Below, piece after piece: positions 53,654 to 63,011 of a stretch of 64,000 bases of DNA (positions within the stretch are counted from its first letter, which is position 1; the number at the start of each line of letters is the position of its first letter). The position numbers and the translations under genes are program-made. Location of the stretch: positions 763,501-827,500 of the forward strand of contig NZ_CP073745.1 in assembly GCF_024397975.1 (NCBI RefSeq), written 5' to 3'. Source of the DNA: Bacterioplanoides sp. SCSIO 12839. GTDB taxonomy: Bacteria; Pseudomonadota; Gammaproteobacteria; Pseudomonadales; Oceanobacteraceae. The notes below the pieces were generated by a model that did not search any database, was not told where the DNA came from, and saw only the letters and a list, made by a program, of their open reading frames with translations.

Positions 53654-55606
53654 TCAAAAAGAATAATTTGCGTATAGGGTAATCCAGCGCCCTCTTGCCG
53701 GACGGTTGGAGAAATCCTGATACTGGTTATTGGTAATGTTTCGGACAGAAGCCGCGATGCTACCTTGGTTGAAAGTAAATTGATAAATAATATCAATGGA
53801 TGATTTAGTGTCAGCCTCAACTAAATTGCTGCGATCGATATAGAGATCATCAGCAAGCTGATAACTTAATCTAAGGTTATGTTTATCCCATCTTTTGGAA
53901 ATAGCGGCCAGGAAGTTATTATGGTAAATACCCGATAGTTTCTTATTATCGAAGGATTTGACATTATCACTGAATGTTTGACTATCATAGTGGCTGCCTG
54001 AAAAATGAATGTGGGCCACTTCATGCTGTTTCGACCAGTGCCATTCAATACCATCTAACTCTGCTTTTGAGGTGTTTTCATAACGTCCGATGCCGCGAGA
54101 ATCATATACTGGAACGATAGCGTTATTCAGGTTTCTATGGAAAATGGTGAAGTGAAAGTTTCCATAAGGTGTTTGATTTCTATATGCCGCTGATATTGTT
54201 TTTGCTTTTTCGGGGTTCAGATCCACATTGTTTAGTAATAATCCACGATCACCAAATAATTCATATAATGTTGGCACTCGAACGGCATCTTTGTAAGAAA
54301 GTGAGAAATCGCCCCATAATGTTGAGTGAGATAAATTGATTAAATAATTATCATAGGTGTCACTGGATGTACTGCGATCAAACTGGTCTGTTTGGGCTCT
54401 ATTAAGATTCTTTACCTGATCTAACCCGGTAATAATATTCGCAGATGTATCGTAATTTTCACTTGTCCAGCCCGCACTCAATTTGAGAGCAAGATTTTTT
54501 TGATTGGCGTATTGATCGCAATCTCCCCCAGGGGTTATGCACTGCCTGGAATCAGGGTCATCAAGATAGCGGCTGCGATAGTTTTCTTCCGAGTGACTGA
54601 TATATACACCGGATTTTATAGAATGATTGGATAATCGGGATGACCAATCTAATTGATATTTATCCGTATAATAACGATTGTTATCGATGCCTAAACCAAT
54701 AATGCTGGATTCATCAATATAAGTCTCATCAACATAGCGGTAAGCCATTTTCCATTTATGATTGACTTCATAGCTGCCTAATGGCGTGGTTGAAAAGTTA
54801 CCCTTAAGGTTCAGTGACGATGTCTGAGTTTCGAGAGATGCTTTTTGTTGCTCACTATTTCTTTGGTAGTCTGGAAAATTCTTTCTCTCATCTTGGTAAC
54901 GTGCAACTAATGTAGCCCAACGGAATCCCTGGATAACAGACAGCGTTGTCTTTTGGTATTCAGCATTATTTAAATTCTGTTTGTCGTTGCGGTTCTGACT
55001 ATTACCGGCTGGTGATGGAACTTCTACCTCATAATTATTGGCGCTTTGCTCATGAGATAGTTCGACCGTTGAGTCTTTTCCTGCTGCTATAGATAGGTTA
55101 GCTGTATAGGTTTCGTAGGAGCCAACACTGGCTGACACTTTATTTTGCTGGTTGTCGTGGCCCTGTGTGATGATGTTAATAACACCGCCAATCGCGCTAC
55201 CGAGCTCCAGGTCGGCCTGGTCGGTGTATACTTCGACTTGCTTAATTTGTTCAATAGGGATGCTATTAAGGTCGTAGTTACCAAACTGACCTGTATTTGC
55301 CAACACGCCGTCGATATAAAGTTTTGTTTGGCCCGAAGATGCACCTTGCACACTGACCAATACTGGGTCTCCAATAGCGCCACTTTGATTAACCTGGATA
55401 CCATTAACAGACTGCATGAAGTCTGCCAGAGTTGTGTATTTTCCGGAGAAATAAGACTGATCGAAAACACGATAGCCACCAACGGGTACACTCTCTGCAG
55501 CAGGTTTAACTATTTGCAGTGGCAGCTCTGTTGTCTCTTCAGCAACCGTGAATGAAATCATGGTTACGGGTAACAGCATTGGCAGTATAAGTAGCAGTGC
55601 TTTCAA
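53654..55606 (-). CDS. btuB: TonB-dependent vitamin B12 receptor
   Basis: 650 aa outer-membrane corrinoid receptor. A signal peptide (ALLLILPMLLPVTMISF) is followed by the plug (TLADFMQSVNGIQVNQSGA, VSVQGASSGQTKLYIDG, ELGSAIGGVINIITQG) and a barrel with VRVPTLYELFGD and NPEKAK, ending in the aromatic YSF. The cobalamin riboswitch upstream supports the substrate. The first in-frame start is TTG 55606, with only a weak GGA upstream; a 20-codon frame ends one base before it, so coupled translation is possible. Confidence 0.93.
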   Translation of the reverse strand: MKALLLILPMLLPVTMISFTVAEETTELPLQIVKPAAESVPVGGYRVFDQSYFSGKYTTLADFMQSVNGIQVNQSGAIGDPVLVSVQGASSGQTKLYIDGVLANTGQFGNYDLNSIPIEQIKQVEVYTDQADLELGSAIGGVINIITQGHDNQQNKVSASVGSYETYTANLSIAAGKDSTVELSHEQSANNYEVEVPSPAGNSQNRNDKQNLNNAEYQKTTLSVIQGFRWATLVARYQDERKNFPDYQRNSEQQKASLETQTSSLNLKGNFSTTPLGSYEVNHKWKMAYRYVDETYIDESSIIGLGIDNNRYYTDKYQLDWSSRLSNHSIKSGVYISHSEENYRSRYLDDPDSRQCITPGGDCDQYANQKNLALKLSAGWTSENYDTSANIITGLDQVKNLNRAQTDQFDRSTSSDTYDNYLINLSHSTLWGDFSLSYKDAVRVPTLYELFGDRGLLLNNVDLNPEKAKTISAAYRNQTPYGNFHFTIFHRNLNNAIVPVYDSRGIGRYENTSKAELDGIEWHWSKQHEVAHIHFSGSHYDSQTFSDNVKSFDNKKLSGIYHNNFLAAISKRWDKHNLRLSYQLADDLYIDRSNLVEADTKSSIDIIYQFTFNQGSIAASVRNITNNQYQDFSNRPARGRWITLYANYSF

Positions 55607-55607
55607 T

Positions 55608-55670
55608 TCATGATCCGAATTTGTGCACAGCGAGAAACAGATGGAGTAATTGCATCAAAAATACTTCCAT
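55608..55670 (-). CDS. Possible 20-codon leader peptide before btuB
   Basis: ATG 55670 opens a 20-residue frame (MEVFLMQLLHLFLAVHKFGS) whose TGA (55610-55608) ends one base before the TTG start of btuB. The peptide is hydrophobic. Its ribosome binding site is weak. Reinitiation from this stop could explain the poor btuB start. It may be chance, since the region is short. Confidence 0.35.
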   Translation of the reverse strand: MEVFLMQLLHLFLAVHKFGS

Positions 55671-55710
55671 CGTCGCCCACCGCAACTATTGGTTTATTGC
55701 TGATATTATT

Positions 55711-55920
55711 CAGCGCTTTCAGGCCGGTATCCGGGCTGACGGCTTGTTGCTGTTATCCATGACGACTAGTCATGGCACACACAACTCCAACTGACACCTT
55801 CCCATAACACGATTGAGTTACAGTGGCTTTGAGTCAGTCAGATAAGCCGATCACCGTTGCGGGGGCAGCATTGGAATAATTCAGCAGGCGCTGAACAACA
55901 CCAATTTCCCGTTTAACTTG
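55711..55920 (-). promoter_or_regulatory. Cobalamin (B12) riboswitch
   Basis: Read on the minus strand, the conserved blocks come in order. They are GGGAAATTGGTG (55910-55899), GCTGCCCCCGCAAC (55869-55856), GCCACTG (55827-55821), GGGAAGGTG (55803-55795) and B12 box AGCCCGGATACCGGCC (55737-55722). A hairpin CCATGAC-TAGTC-GTCATGG (55775-55757) fills the variable arm. Binding of adenosylcobalamin should shut off btuB and the genes behind it. No terminator T-run lies between the box and btuB, so control is probably at translation. The 500 bases 55607-56106 hold this, the leader peptide and a promoter, with no other gene. Confidence 0.95.
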
Positions 55921-55951
55921 ATCAGAGATCAGAGCACCTGAGTCGCGAGAG

Positions 55952-55978
55952 AATATAGTTTGGCTATAGGGGGGTCAA
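55952..55978 (-). promoter_or_regulatory. Candidate promoter of the btuB operon
   Basis: TTGACC (55978-55973) and TATATT (55957-55952) face btuB, with a short 15-base spacer. The predicted start near 55945 lies just ahead of the riboswitch. Confidence 0.45.
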
Positions 55979-56106
55979 GGCGACCAAGGTTGAATTCTTT
56001 ACATACGGGGATGAAAAACCCTCATACTATTGCGGATTGCTAGCGATACGTAACTTATCAATGGTAGCATCGCGGCCATGGATTCATATTTTCAGGAGCA
56101 TTGGCA

Positions 56107-57804
56107 ATGGGGCAATTCCGCCTGTTACCTCTTATTTTCTTACTGTTTATTTCTCAATCACTGCTGGCACAGCCTGCAACCTTAACGGGTGCTGCGGTTC
56201 AATCTGCGGATACCAGTGAGGCCGATAGTCCGGAAGCCGATGCCGAAAAGCCCAGTGAAAAACCCAAAAGCAAAGAACTGGAAGTGATCAAGGCTGCAGC
56301 CAGCTATGAAGATGCTGTGCTGGCACAGGAGGAGGATGAGTTTCAGGACTCATTACACCGGGATACGCCACGTGGCGCTATGATCGGATTTGTTGAGGCG
56401 CTGAAAGAAGAAGATTTTGATAAAGCCGCTGAATTTCTGGATTTACGTTATCTGCCAAGAGGCATGTCGGCAGACAACGGCCCGGAATACGCGGTAAAGC
56501 TCAGTTCTATTATTCAGCGTCACTTATGGATCAACTTCCAGGAACTGAGCAATGATCCGGCAGGTATTCTGGATGATGGCCTGAGCAGTTACCGTGATTT
56601 GTTAGGTCAACTTCAGCTTCACGAAGAGAAGATTAACCTGTATCTGCAGCGTGTGCCTGATAAAAAAATCGGCAAGGTCTGGAAAGTTTCCAACGCCACG
56701 GTTGCACAGATCCCTAAGCTATATGAGCACTTTGGCTACAGCCCTTTAGCTGAGTGGTTGATCCCGAAAACCCCGAATGTACGTGTGCTTGGCATTTATA
56801 TCTGGGAGTGGGTGCTTATCGTCGGTTATTTTGTGGTGGCGTTTTCGATTGTCATTCCACTGATTTGGTTGGCGAAGAAATTGGTGGTTCGTTCTTCTTA
56901 TCACTTATCAGAAGAGCTGTTGGTTGTTTTGTCCGGCCCTGTCCGTTTTATGATGGCCCTGCTGCTGATGAAGGTGTTTGTACCTTATGCCACCTTATCG
57001 GCACTGGCGCTGGCGTTAATCAGCAGTGCAGGCTTGTTGATTCTGGCAACCGTCTGGCTGGCGCTGGGGGTTACCAGCATGGTGCAGCTGAGCTTGCAAA
57101 AACGCTGGCTGGAAAATGGTAATACGCAGTCCACTCATTTGCTGCGCCCGCTGTCGAACATGATTCGTGTACTGATCATTGGTATCGGTATCCTGATGTG
57201 GTTTAAACATCTGGGATTCGACCCGTCGACCATTCTCGCTGGCTTGGGGATTGGTGGTATCGCCATTGCGCTGGCGGCGAAGCAGTCGATTGAGAACTTT
57301 ATTGGCACGATTACTTTGTACTCAGCGGCTCCGGTAAAGGTTGGTGATGTTTGTAGCTTTGGCGGTCGCCGTGGCACAGTTGAAGAGATTGGCTTACGCA
57401 GCACCCGTATTCGTACGCTGGATCGCTCAGTGATTTATATTCCAAATGCTCGGTTTGCTGAAATGGAGTTGGAGAATATTTCTGAGCGCGAGAAAATTCG
57501 TCTGCAAACGGATATTCGCCTGCATTACTCGACGACACCCGCACAGCTAAAAGCGATTAATGCGGAAATACTGGAATCCTTAGAAAAACATGAAATGGTG
57601 GCTGAAAGCCCATTACGTGTGCGCTTTAAGGGTTTTGGTGAGCATGGTCTGGAAATTAATGTGCTGGCCTATATCACCACCAAAAGCTTCCCGGAATATC
57701 AGGGCATTGCCGAAGAAATTAACTTCGACATTATGGAAACCGTGCAAAAACACGGCGCGCGCCTGGTACCGGTTGCGCCAACGATTGCCCCAAGCGCGAA
57801 TTAA
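56107..57804 (+). CDS. Mechanosensitive channel of the MscS family
   Basis: 565 aa. A signal peptide (LLPLIFLLFISQSLLAQ) and a periplasmic region of about 190 residues precede four membrane segments. The pore helix and beta domain are GLGIGGIAIALAAKQSIENF then ITLYSAAPVKVGD, GTVEEIGLRSTRIRT and IPNARFAEMELENIS. It is longer than E. coli MscS (286 aa), like the YnaI/MscM group. It opens under membrane tension after hypo-osmotic shock. ATG 56107 has AGGAG eight bases upstream; a TTG at 56101 would be too close. Confidence 0.94.
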   Translation: MGQFRLLPLIFLLFISQSLLAQPATLTGAAVQSADTSEADSPEADAEKPSEKPKSKELEVIKAAASYEDAVLAQEEDEFQDSLHRDTPRGAMIGFVEALKEEDFDKAAEFLDLRYLPRGMSADNGPEYAVKLSSIIQRHLWINFQELSNDPAGILDDGLSSYRDLLGQLQLHEEKINLYLQRVPDKKIGKVWKVSNATVAQIPKLYEHFGYSPLAEWLIPKTPNVRVLGIYIWEWVLIVGYFVVAFSIVIPLIWLAKKLVVRSSYHLSEELLVVLSGPVRFMMALLLMKVFVPYATLSALALALISSAGLLILATVWLALGVTSMVQLSLQKRWLENGNTQSTHLLRPLSNMIRVLIIGIGILMWFKHLGFDPSTILAGLGIGGIAIALAAKQSIENFIGTITLYSAAPVKVGDVCSFGGRRGTVEEIGLRSTRIRTLDRSVIYIPNARFAEMELENISEREKIRLQTDIRLHYSTTPAQLKAINAEILESLEKHEMVAESPLRVRFKGFGEHGLEINVLAYITTKSFPEYQGIAEEINFDIMETVQKHGARLVPVAPTIAPSAN

Positions 57805-57822
57805 CGCTGGCGCAGCTCAGGT

Positions 57823-58743
57823 TTAACTCAACTGTGCAAGCAAGCGGCGATTAAGCGGCAGCTCAATATTGAGCTGCTGTGCCTGCCGGATCAAATAGCC
57901 ATTAATATAATCCAGCTCGGTCGGACGCTGATGTAATACATCCTGCAGCGTTGATGACTGATTGGCGGCTGTCGCTTCAGCTACTGCCAAGCTTCGCTCT
58001 GTCAGATCAAAATTAAGCGGTTGCTGTAATGTCTCAAAGCATTGCTGTACTTCGGTAGCTAATTCTTTCAGTGCCTGGCGATATTCATCATGACTGACCA
58101 GTTCGCCATTACGGCAGCGGAAAACCGCCGTTAACGGGTTAATCACTGCATTAATAGCCAACTTGGCGCGGATTCGCTGTTGAATATCATCAACAACCGT
58201 TAAACCGTTGGGGATGGAGGCTGTAGGGTGTTGAGCTTGCCACAGGCCAATATGGGTGTCTCCGCTGCCGGCATAAACCACCTGCTCCGTGTTTTGGCGA
58301 TACGCACCTTCGGTGGAAATACCAGCCCATAAGTTGGCAGAGCACTGCTGCTGGCTCAGCCAGTCTGATACCTGTTGTTGTTGGCCCATACCGTTCTGTA
58401 ATAACAGGATATTCTGTACCTGGGGTAATTGATTTGCGACGGACTGCAGAGCTTCTAGGGTGGCTGAGGCTTTGGTGGTAATGACCAGCCAATCAATGGC
58501 TTCATGCTGCCAGGTTGGAAGAGTCAGGCTGTGAGCAGTTTGTTGTTGATCAATGAGGGTCCGCTGACAACGACTGTTATCTCGAGTGATGCCATAAAGG
58601 ACGTGTTCACGCCAGTGCCAGGCCATGAGTGTACCAATCGCACCTAAGCCTAAAATAGCGATGCTTTGAGTGGCCTCGTCTGTTGACGGTGCTGGTGTTC
58701 GTGATGCTGTTGGTATTTGTGGTGGTGAAGAGGAATAGGGCAT
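57823..58743 (-). CDS. panE: 2-dehydropantoate 2-reductase
   Basis: 306 aa. Reduces ketopantoate to pantoate with NADPH in coenzyme A synthesis. The Rossmann motif ILGLGAIGTLMAWHW begins near residue 29, the preceding 28 residues being a Ser/Pro-rich extension. KLAINAVINPLTAVFRCRNG carries the catalytic lysine and asparagine, and the C-terminal DVLHQRPTELDYINGYL the substrate loop. It stands alone; it is convergent with the channel gene and 47 bases after the RAYT-like gene. Confidence 0.92.
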   Translation of the reverse strand: MPYSSSPPQIPTASRTPAPSTDEATQSIAILGLGAIGTLMAWHWREHVLYGITRDNSRCQRTLIDQQQTAHSLTLPTWQHEAIDWLVITTKASATLEALQSVANQLPQVQNILLLQNGMGQQQQVSDWLSQQQCSANLWAGISTEGAYRQNTEQVVYAGSGDTHIGLWQAQHPTASIPNGLTVVDDIQQRIRAKLAINAVINPLTAVFRCRNGELVSHDEYRQALKELATEVQQCFETLQQPLNFDLTERSLAVAEATAANQSSTLQDVLHQRPTELDYINGYLIRQAQQLNIELPLNRRLLAQLS

Positions 58744-58790
58744 TGCCGGATCACAACGGTGATGAAGAATCCGGCAATTATAGAAGGGCT

Positions 58791-59855
58791 TTACGTCTGA
58801 GAGGAAGGTTCAGAAATAACGGTATTATCCACAGACTCTGCTTCAACAGCTGCTGGCTGAGATTCAGTTTCCTGAACTGTATCGGGTTCATTGCCAATTC
58901 CCAAAGCCGACAGAGAATTCGGAGACCATAGCGCAGCAATTTTATTCAACAACGTTTGTGAATGATCGGCGGGCAAATTCCTTAACCACAACTTCAGACG
59001 ATCTTCATCTTCACCGACGAGTTTCGTGATGTCATCGAGATGAGCGCCCCGTTCTTGCAACAGCCAAACCACAATCGGCATCAAACGATTAAACTGGCGG
59101 CGATTACGGGAATCAATTAACTGTTCCACGTTGAGATTAAACCGCTCAGCAACCAGTTGGCAGGCATCGTTATACATATGCCGCAAGTCTTCGTCACTGC
59201 GCGCGGCCTGAGCCAATGCTTGTCTTTTCAGGTGCTGATTAATGAATCCATCACGAGCTAATGCCTGATAGGTCGGGTGGCTGCCATGTTGTAAATCCAG
59301 CGCCTGACGTTGTGCCTGAACCTGCTGTTGCGATTGTTGCATCACGGTTTCATAACGTTGGGCGCGGTTATGACGGGTATTGCATAGCAGGTTCAGCATT
59401 GGCTCAACATGCAACCAGTGCGGCGGCGTTAACGCCCGATAACCCTGATCGCTGCTCCATGGATACAAACTGGCATCCGCTACTTTGCGCATTGTTTCTG
59501 GCCAGCGGTGTAGCTGAATAATGAGGTCGGCCAGGTAAGCTTGTTCATCAACCAGCATCACAATGCCCTGATCAGAAAGCACCTGTTTACGTTTGTGCCA
59601 ACAGCGTTCGTGCATATCGTCAAAAGCGATCTGCACATCGTCCATCACTTCTGTCCAATCGCGTTCACTTTGCAGTACAAACTGCATTTGATGTTCATCC
59701 AGCACGAATGCCAGCAAACGTGTTTGTTTGATGTGGCCAAGTATCTGCACTCCGTATTCAAATTCAAATACCGAGTTAAAGATGGGTTGGTCTTTTGCTC
59801 CGTGTACCGAGAAATAATAGGTTCCGGCACCGTGCAGGGTCATTTTGGTTTCCAT
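58791..59855 (-). CDS. RAYT/IS200-like transposase-derived protein without catalytic residues
   Basis: 354 aa. Residues about 10-150 follow the Y1 (RAYT) transposase fold: YYFSVHGAKDQPIF, LLAFVLDEHQMQFVL, VDEQAYLADLIIQLHRWPE, and YPWSS. Where active enzymes have HVH in NHVHLLL, this has QMQ, and the catalytic tyrosine is missing. A second, helical domain (ACQLVAERFNLNVEQLIDSR) resembles the DnaA C-terminal DNA-binding domain. The last 45 residues are acidic. It is probably domesticated, with a DNA-binding role. The start ATG 59855 lacks a clear ribosome binding site; ATG 59843 is possible. Confidence 0.75.
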   Translation of the reverse strand: METKMTLHGAGTYYFSVHGAKDQPIFNSVFEFEYGVQILGHIKQTRLLAFVLDEHQMQFVLQSERDWTEVMDDVQIAFDDMHERCWHKRKQVLSDQGIVMLVDEQAYLADLIIQLHRWPETMRKVADASLYPWSSDQGYRALTPPHWLHVEPMLNLLCNTRHNRAQRYETVMQQSQQQVQAQRQALDLQHGSHPTYQALARDGFINQHLKRQALAQAARSDEDLRHMYNDACQLVAERFNLNVEQLIDSRNRRQFNRLMPIVVWLLQERGAHLDDITKLVGEDEDRLKLWLRNLPADHSQTLLNKIAALWSPNSLSALGIGNEPDTVQETESQPAAVEAESVDNTVISEPSSQT

Positions 59856-59993
59856 AGCACAAAAGGTAGCTGACTTTTGTGTATTTTCCAGTGTTGTCCA
59901 CAGGTGCCGGTTTTTGCAATTCGATGATACTCACGGTATACAGGTCGGCTAATGATTTGAACTGACAGAATGCAGCACACAGGAGAACTCAGC

Positions 59994-60479
59994 ATGCCTT
60001 CATTTGATGTGGTATCAGAAGTGGATAAGCATGAAGCACAAAATGCCGTGGATCAGGCGAATCGTGAATTATCCACACGCTTTGATTTTAAAGGTGTGAA
60101 TGCCAGTTTTGAGTTAAAAGACTTTATTGTCACCATGACGGCGAATGAAGAGTTTCAGATTGAGCAAATGAAGCCGATGCTGGAAAGCGCCATGATCAAG
60201 CGCAAAATTAAGGTCAGCTGCCTGGAATACAGCGATTGCGTTGGTGCAGGCAAGCAGGTGAAAGTGAATGCCACCATGCGTCAGGGCATTGATAAAGAAC
60301 TGGCGAAAAAGATGGTGAAGATTGTTAAAGAGAGCAAGCTGAAAGTTCAGGCGGCGATCCAGGGAGAAATGGTTCGTGTTACTGGCAAAAAGCGTGATGA
60401 ACTGCAGGAAGTGATGGCGCTATACCGCTCGGATGAGAGCATTAAGATGCCATTGGCCTTTAAAAACTTTAAAGACTGA
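59994..60479 (+). CDS. yajQ: YajQ-family nucleotide-binding protein
   Basis: 161 aa of the UPF0234/YajQ family. N-terminus [29 protein letters not shown], and the final [14 protein letters not shown] end ([10 protein letters not shown]) are complete. Homologues bind cyclic di-GMP and also tRNA or nucleotides, and in plant pathogens control virulence. The ATG 59994 has AGGAG; upstream ATG 59970 does not. The stop overlaps the AmpG start by one base. It could serve the cyclic di-GMP enzymes at 38-43 kb. Confidence 0.94.
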   Translation: MPSFDVVSEVDKHEAQNAVDQANRELSTRFDFKGVNASFELKDFIVTMTANEEFQIEQMKPMLESAMIKRKIKVSCLEYSDCVGAGKQVKVNATMRQGIDKELAKKMVKIVKESKLKVQAAIQGEMVRVTGKKRDELQEVMALYRSDESIKMPLAFKNFKD

Positions 60480-61903
60480 TGAGTAAATCCTCAAACACGC
60501 CGACTTTGCAGGAAACAACGCCTGAAGCCAAAAGCTGGCGTGAAGCCTTACTGGTTTACACCAAAAAGCCGGTGATGGTGATTGCTTTGCTCGGCTTTTC
60601 TGCCGGGCTGCCTTTTTTATTGGTGTTTTCCACCTTAACTGCCTGGTTGGCTGATGTTGGCGTTGAAAAAACGGCCATTGGCTTTTTTGCCTGGGTTGGC
60701 CTCACGTATTCCATCAAGGTGTTTTGGGCACCGATTATTGACCGGCTCAAAATACCGTTGCTCTCACGTTGGTTGGGGCTGCGGCGCAGCTGGATTTTAG
60801 TGGGGCAGGCCGGCATTGCGGCCGGTTTGTTGTGGATGAGCGCACTCGATCCGGCTCATTCTTTATGGTGGATTGCTGTTGCTGCGTTATTAGTGGCTTT
60901 TTCGTCGGCAACTCAGGATGTCGCACTGGATGCTTATCGTATCGAGATTGTTGATGACAAGCTTCAGGGAGCGATGTCGGCAGCGTATATTTTTGGTTAT
61001 CGCTTAGCCTTGTTGGTAGCCGGTGCCGGTGCTTTATACATTGCCGAGTGGGCAAGCTGGTCGATGGCTTATACCGCGATGGCTGGTTTGATGGGAATGG
61101 CGATTTTAGCGACTCTGTGGGCGAATGCTCCGGCCAGGCAAAATGCTGAGCAGCGTGCCGAAGAGGAATCGGCCATGGTGGACCAGGTGATGGGGCATGC
61201 GATGAATTTGCAGCAACGCCCAGGATGGCAACGCTGGCTTCTCGGTGCTGTTATTTGCCCGTTTTTAGAATTTTTTCAGCGTAATGGATTATTTGCGTTA
61301 TTAATTCTCATCTTTATTGCGGTGTTTCGCCTGAGTGATATCACCATGGGGGTGATGGCGAATCCGTTTTACATCGATCTGGGTTACAGCAAAACGGATA
61401 TCGCGAATGTCGCCAAGCTCTTTGGCTTTTTTATGACTATCGCCGGTTCAGCCTTGTGTGGTGTGTTAGTGGTGCGATGGGGAATTTATAAGCCACTGTT
61501 TATTGGCGCCGTTTTGGTGTCAGTAACCAATCTGTTGTTCGCTTTATTGTCGCTTCAGTCTGACATGGGAGATGCCATGATAACGCCTTCGCTGAGCTGG
61601 CTGGCGTTAGTCATCAGCGCCGATAATTTATCAGGAGGCATCGCCAGCACCGCATTTGTGGCCTATCTGTCCAGTTTAACCAATCGCAGCTACACCGCGA
61701 CTCAATATGCGTTGTTCAGTTCACTCATGACGTTACCGGGTAAATTCATCAGTGGTTTCTCCGGTTGGGTGGTGGATAGCGCCGGTTATACTGAATTTTT
61801 TGTGCTTGCGTCAGCATTGGGTATTCCGGCAATTGCATTAGTATTGGTATTAATGTGGCATGACCGAGAGTCAGTGTCAGATAAAGATGGGGTTAAAGTA
61901 TGA
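60479..61903 (+). CDS. ampG: AmpG-type muropeptide permease
   Basis: 474 aa MFS transporter with about 12-14 membrane segments. ALLGFSAGLPFLLVFSTLTAWL, SIKVFWAPIIDRL, and ATQDVALDAYRIE are typical of AmpG, which imports anhydro-muropeptides for cell-wall recycling. It is coupled to yajQ by a one-base overlap (TGATG) and overlaps the next gene by four bases. Whether it also takes up other glycans is not known. Confidence 0.9.
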   Translation: MSKSSNTPTLQETTPEAKSWREALLVYTKKPVMVIALLGFSAGLPFLLVFSTLTAWLADVGVEKTAIGFFAWVGLTYSIKVFWAPIIDRLKIPLLSRWLGLRRSWILVGQAGIAAGLLWMSALDPAHSLWWIAVAALLVAFSSATQDVALDAYRIEIVDDKLQGAMSAAYIFGYRLALLVAGAGALYIAEWASWSMAYTAMAGLMGMAILATLWANAPARQNAEQRAEEESAMVDQVMGHAMNLQQRPGWQRWLLGAVICPFLEFFQRNGLFALLILIFIAVFRLSDITMGVMANPFYIDLGYSKTDIANVAKLFGFFMTIAGSALCGVLVVRWGIYKPLFIGAVLVSVTNLLFALLSLQSDMGDAMITPSLSWLALVISADNLSGGIASTAFVAYLSSLTNRSYTATQYALFSSLMTLPGKFISGFSGWVVDSAGYTEFFVLASALGIPAIALVLVLMWHDRESVSDKDGVKV

Positions 61904-62880
61904 ATACTGTTCCTGCGTGGATTGTGAAACAAACCGGTACAGCGGATGTTTTAGAGAAAGGAGAGATCGAATTACCGGAACCGCAAACGGGCGAAGTGAA
62001 AGTTCGTGTCTGTGCGGCAGGTTTTAATCCGATTGATACCAAGATTCGCGCTGGTCTGGCGCCGATTCTGAATGAGTCAGGTGTTTTGGGCTGCGATGTC
62101 AGTGGCGAAGTGATTGCCGTGGGTGAAGGTGTTACTCATTTGGCTGTTGGTGATTCAGTTTATGGTTGTGCTGGTGGCGTAAAAGGGAGTGGTGGTGCGC
62201 TGGCGGCTGAGATGATTTGTGATGCCGACCTGTTAGCGAAAGCCCCAACAGCTGTTTCTCTGGCTCAGGCGGCGTCGATTCCTCTTGTTGCCATTACTGC
62301 TTTTGAAGCTTTGAAGCGCTTAGCGCCACAAGCTGATGAAAAATTGCTGGTGATGGGCGCTTCCGGCGGTGTGGGCCAGTGGGCCATTCGTTTGGCACAG
62401 GAAGCCAACATCGAGGTATTCGGTACGGCAGGCAGTCCGGAGCGGGTGGAGCAGTTAAAGCAAAGTGGTGTTCATGCTGACTTACACGCCAACGCCGCTG
62501 AGCTGTCTGGCTCTCTTGCGCAGTCGGGTTTTGATAATGTACTCGACACCTTTGGTGGGGAGAGTTTGCAAAAAGCGCTGGAAGTCGCTGCCCCGTATGC
62601 TCAGGTAGCCACCATCAATGCCCGCAATACCTACGATCTGACTCAGGCGCATGCAAAGTCTCTAACGTTGCACGCGGTATTTATGTTGTTGCCACTTTTA
62701 ACAGGGAATGGTCGCAAAGCGCATGGTGAGTTTTTAGCTGAGCTGAGTAACAAAGTTGATGCCGGGTTAATTCAGGTGCCTGAAGCGGCAGAAAAGCAGA
62801 TGTCGGACGTCGCTGATATTCACCGCGCTTACGAGGCCGGTGAATTAATGAATAAAGTGGTGATGAAAGCGAATTTCTAA
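61900..62880 (+). CDS. Zinc-independent quinone-oxidoreductase-like MDR protein
   Basis: 326 aa medium-chain dehydrogenase/reductase. N-terminal GroES-like domain (GFNPIDTKIRAG, GCDVSGEVIAVGEGV), then Rossmann motif MGASGGVGQWAIRLAQ. The zinc-ligand cysteines of alcohol dehydrogenase are not seen, so it belongs to the NADPH quinone oxidoreductase branch. Substrate probably a quinone or enone. It overlaps ampG by four bases. Two hairpin elements follow. Confidence 0.9.
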   Translation: MNTVPAWIVKQTGTADVLEKGEIELPEPQTGEVKVRVCAAGFNPIDTKIRAGLAPILNESGVLGCDVSGEVIAVGEGVTHLAVGDSVYGCAGGVKGSGGALAAEMICDADLLAKAPTAVSLAQAASIPLVAITAFEALKRLAPQADEKLLVMGASGGVGQWAIRLAQEANIEVFGTAGSPERVEQLKQSGVHADLHANAAELSGSLAQSGFDNVLDTFGGESLQKALEVAAPYAQVATINARNTYDLTQAHAKSLTLHAVFMLLPLLTGNGRKAHGEFLAELSNKVDAGLIQVPEAAEKQMSDVADIHRAYEAGELMNKVVMKANF

Positions 62881-62891
62881 TCGAAGCTATA

Positions 62892-63000
62892 AAATTTAAC
62901 TCTATTGTCTTTTGAGAGCAGCAACAGGATGTTGCGGTAGCGCAGCAGGTACATGGATGTACCTTCTGTGCGGTGGCAAAAAGATAATCGAGTTGAATTT
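62892..63000. repeat. Three-way-junction hairpin element, copy B
   Basis: Ends 62892-62913 and 62979-63000 pair at 19 of 22 positions. Inside is the short hairpin GCAACA-GGA-TGTTGC (62921-62935) and a long one with AGGTACAT-GG-ATGTACCT (62947-62964) on a GCGCAG/CTGTGC base. It lies in the 3' region of the MDR gene. GGATG is in both loops on the plus strand, opposite in orientation to copies A and C. Confidence 0.85.
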
Positions 63001-63011
63001 GATGCTGGCCA

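Noticed and set aside
55722..55868. Minus-strand coding remnant between riboswitch and btuB (about 49 codons, no start codon)
   Set aside because: It overlaps the conserved B12 box and has no start or ribosome binding site; chance open frame is more likely.
62892..63000. Integron attC site
   Set aside because: The ends can be read as RYYYAAC and GTTRRRY, but the neighbouring copies lack these, the inside forms two hairpins rather than one imperfect stem with L boxes, and there is no integrase.
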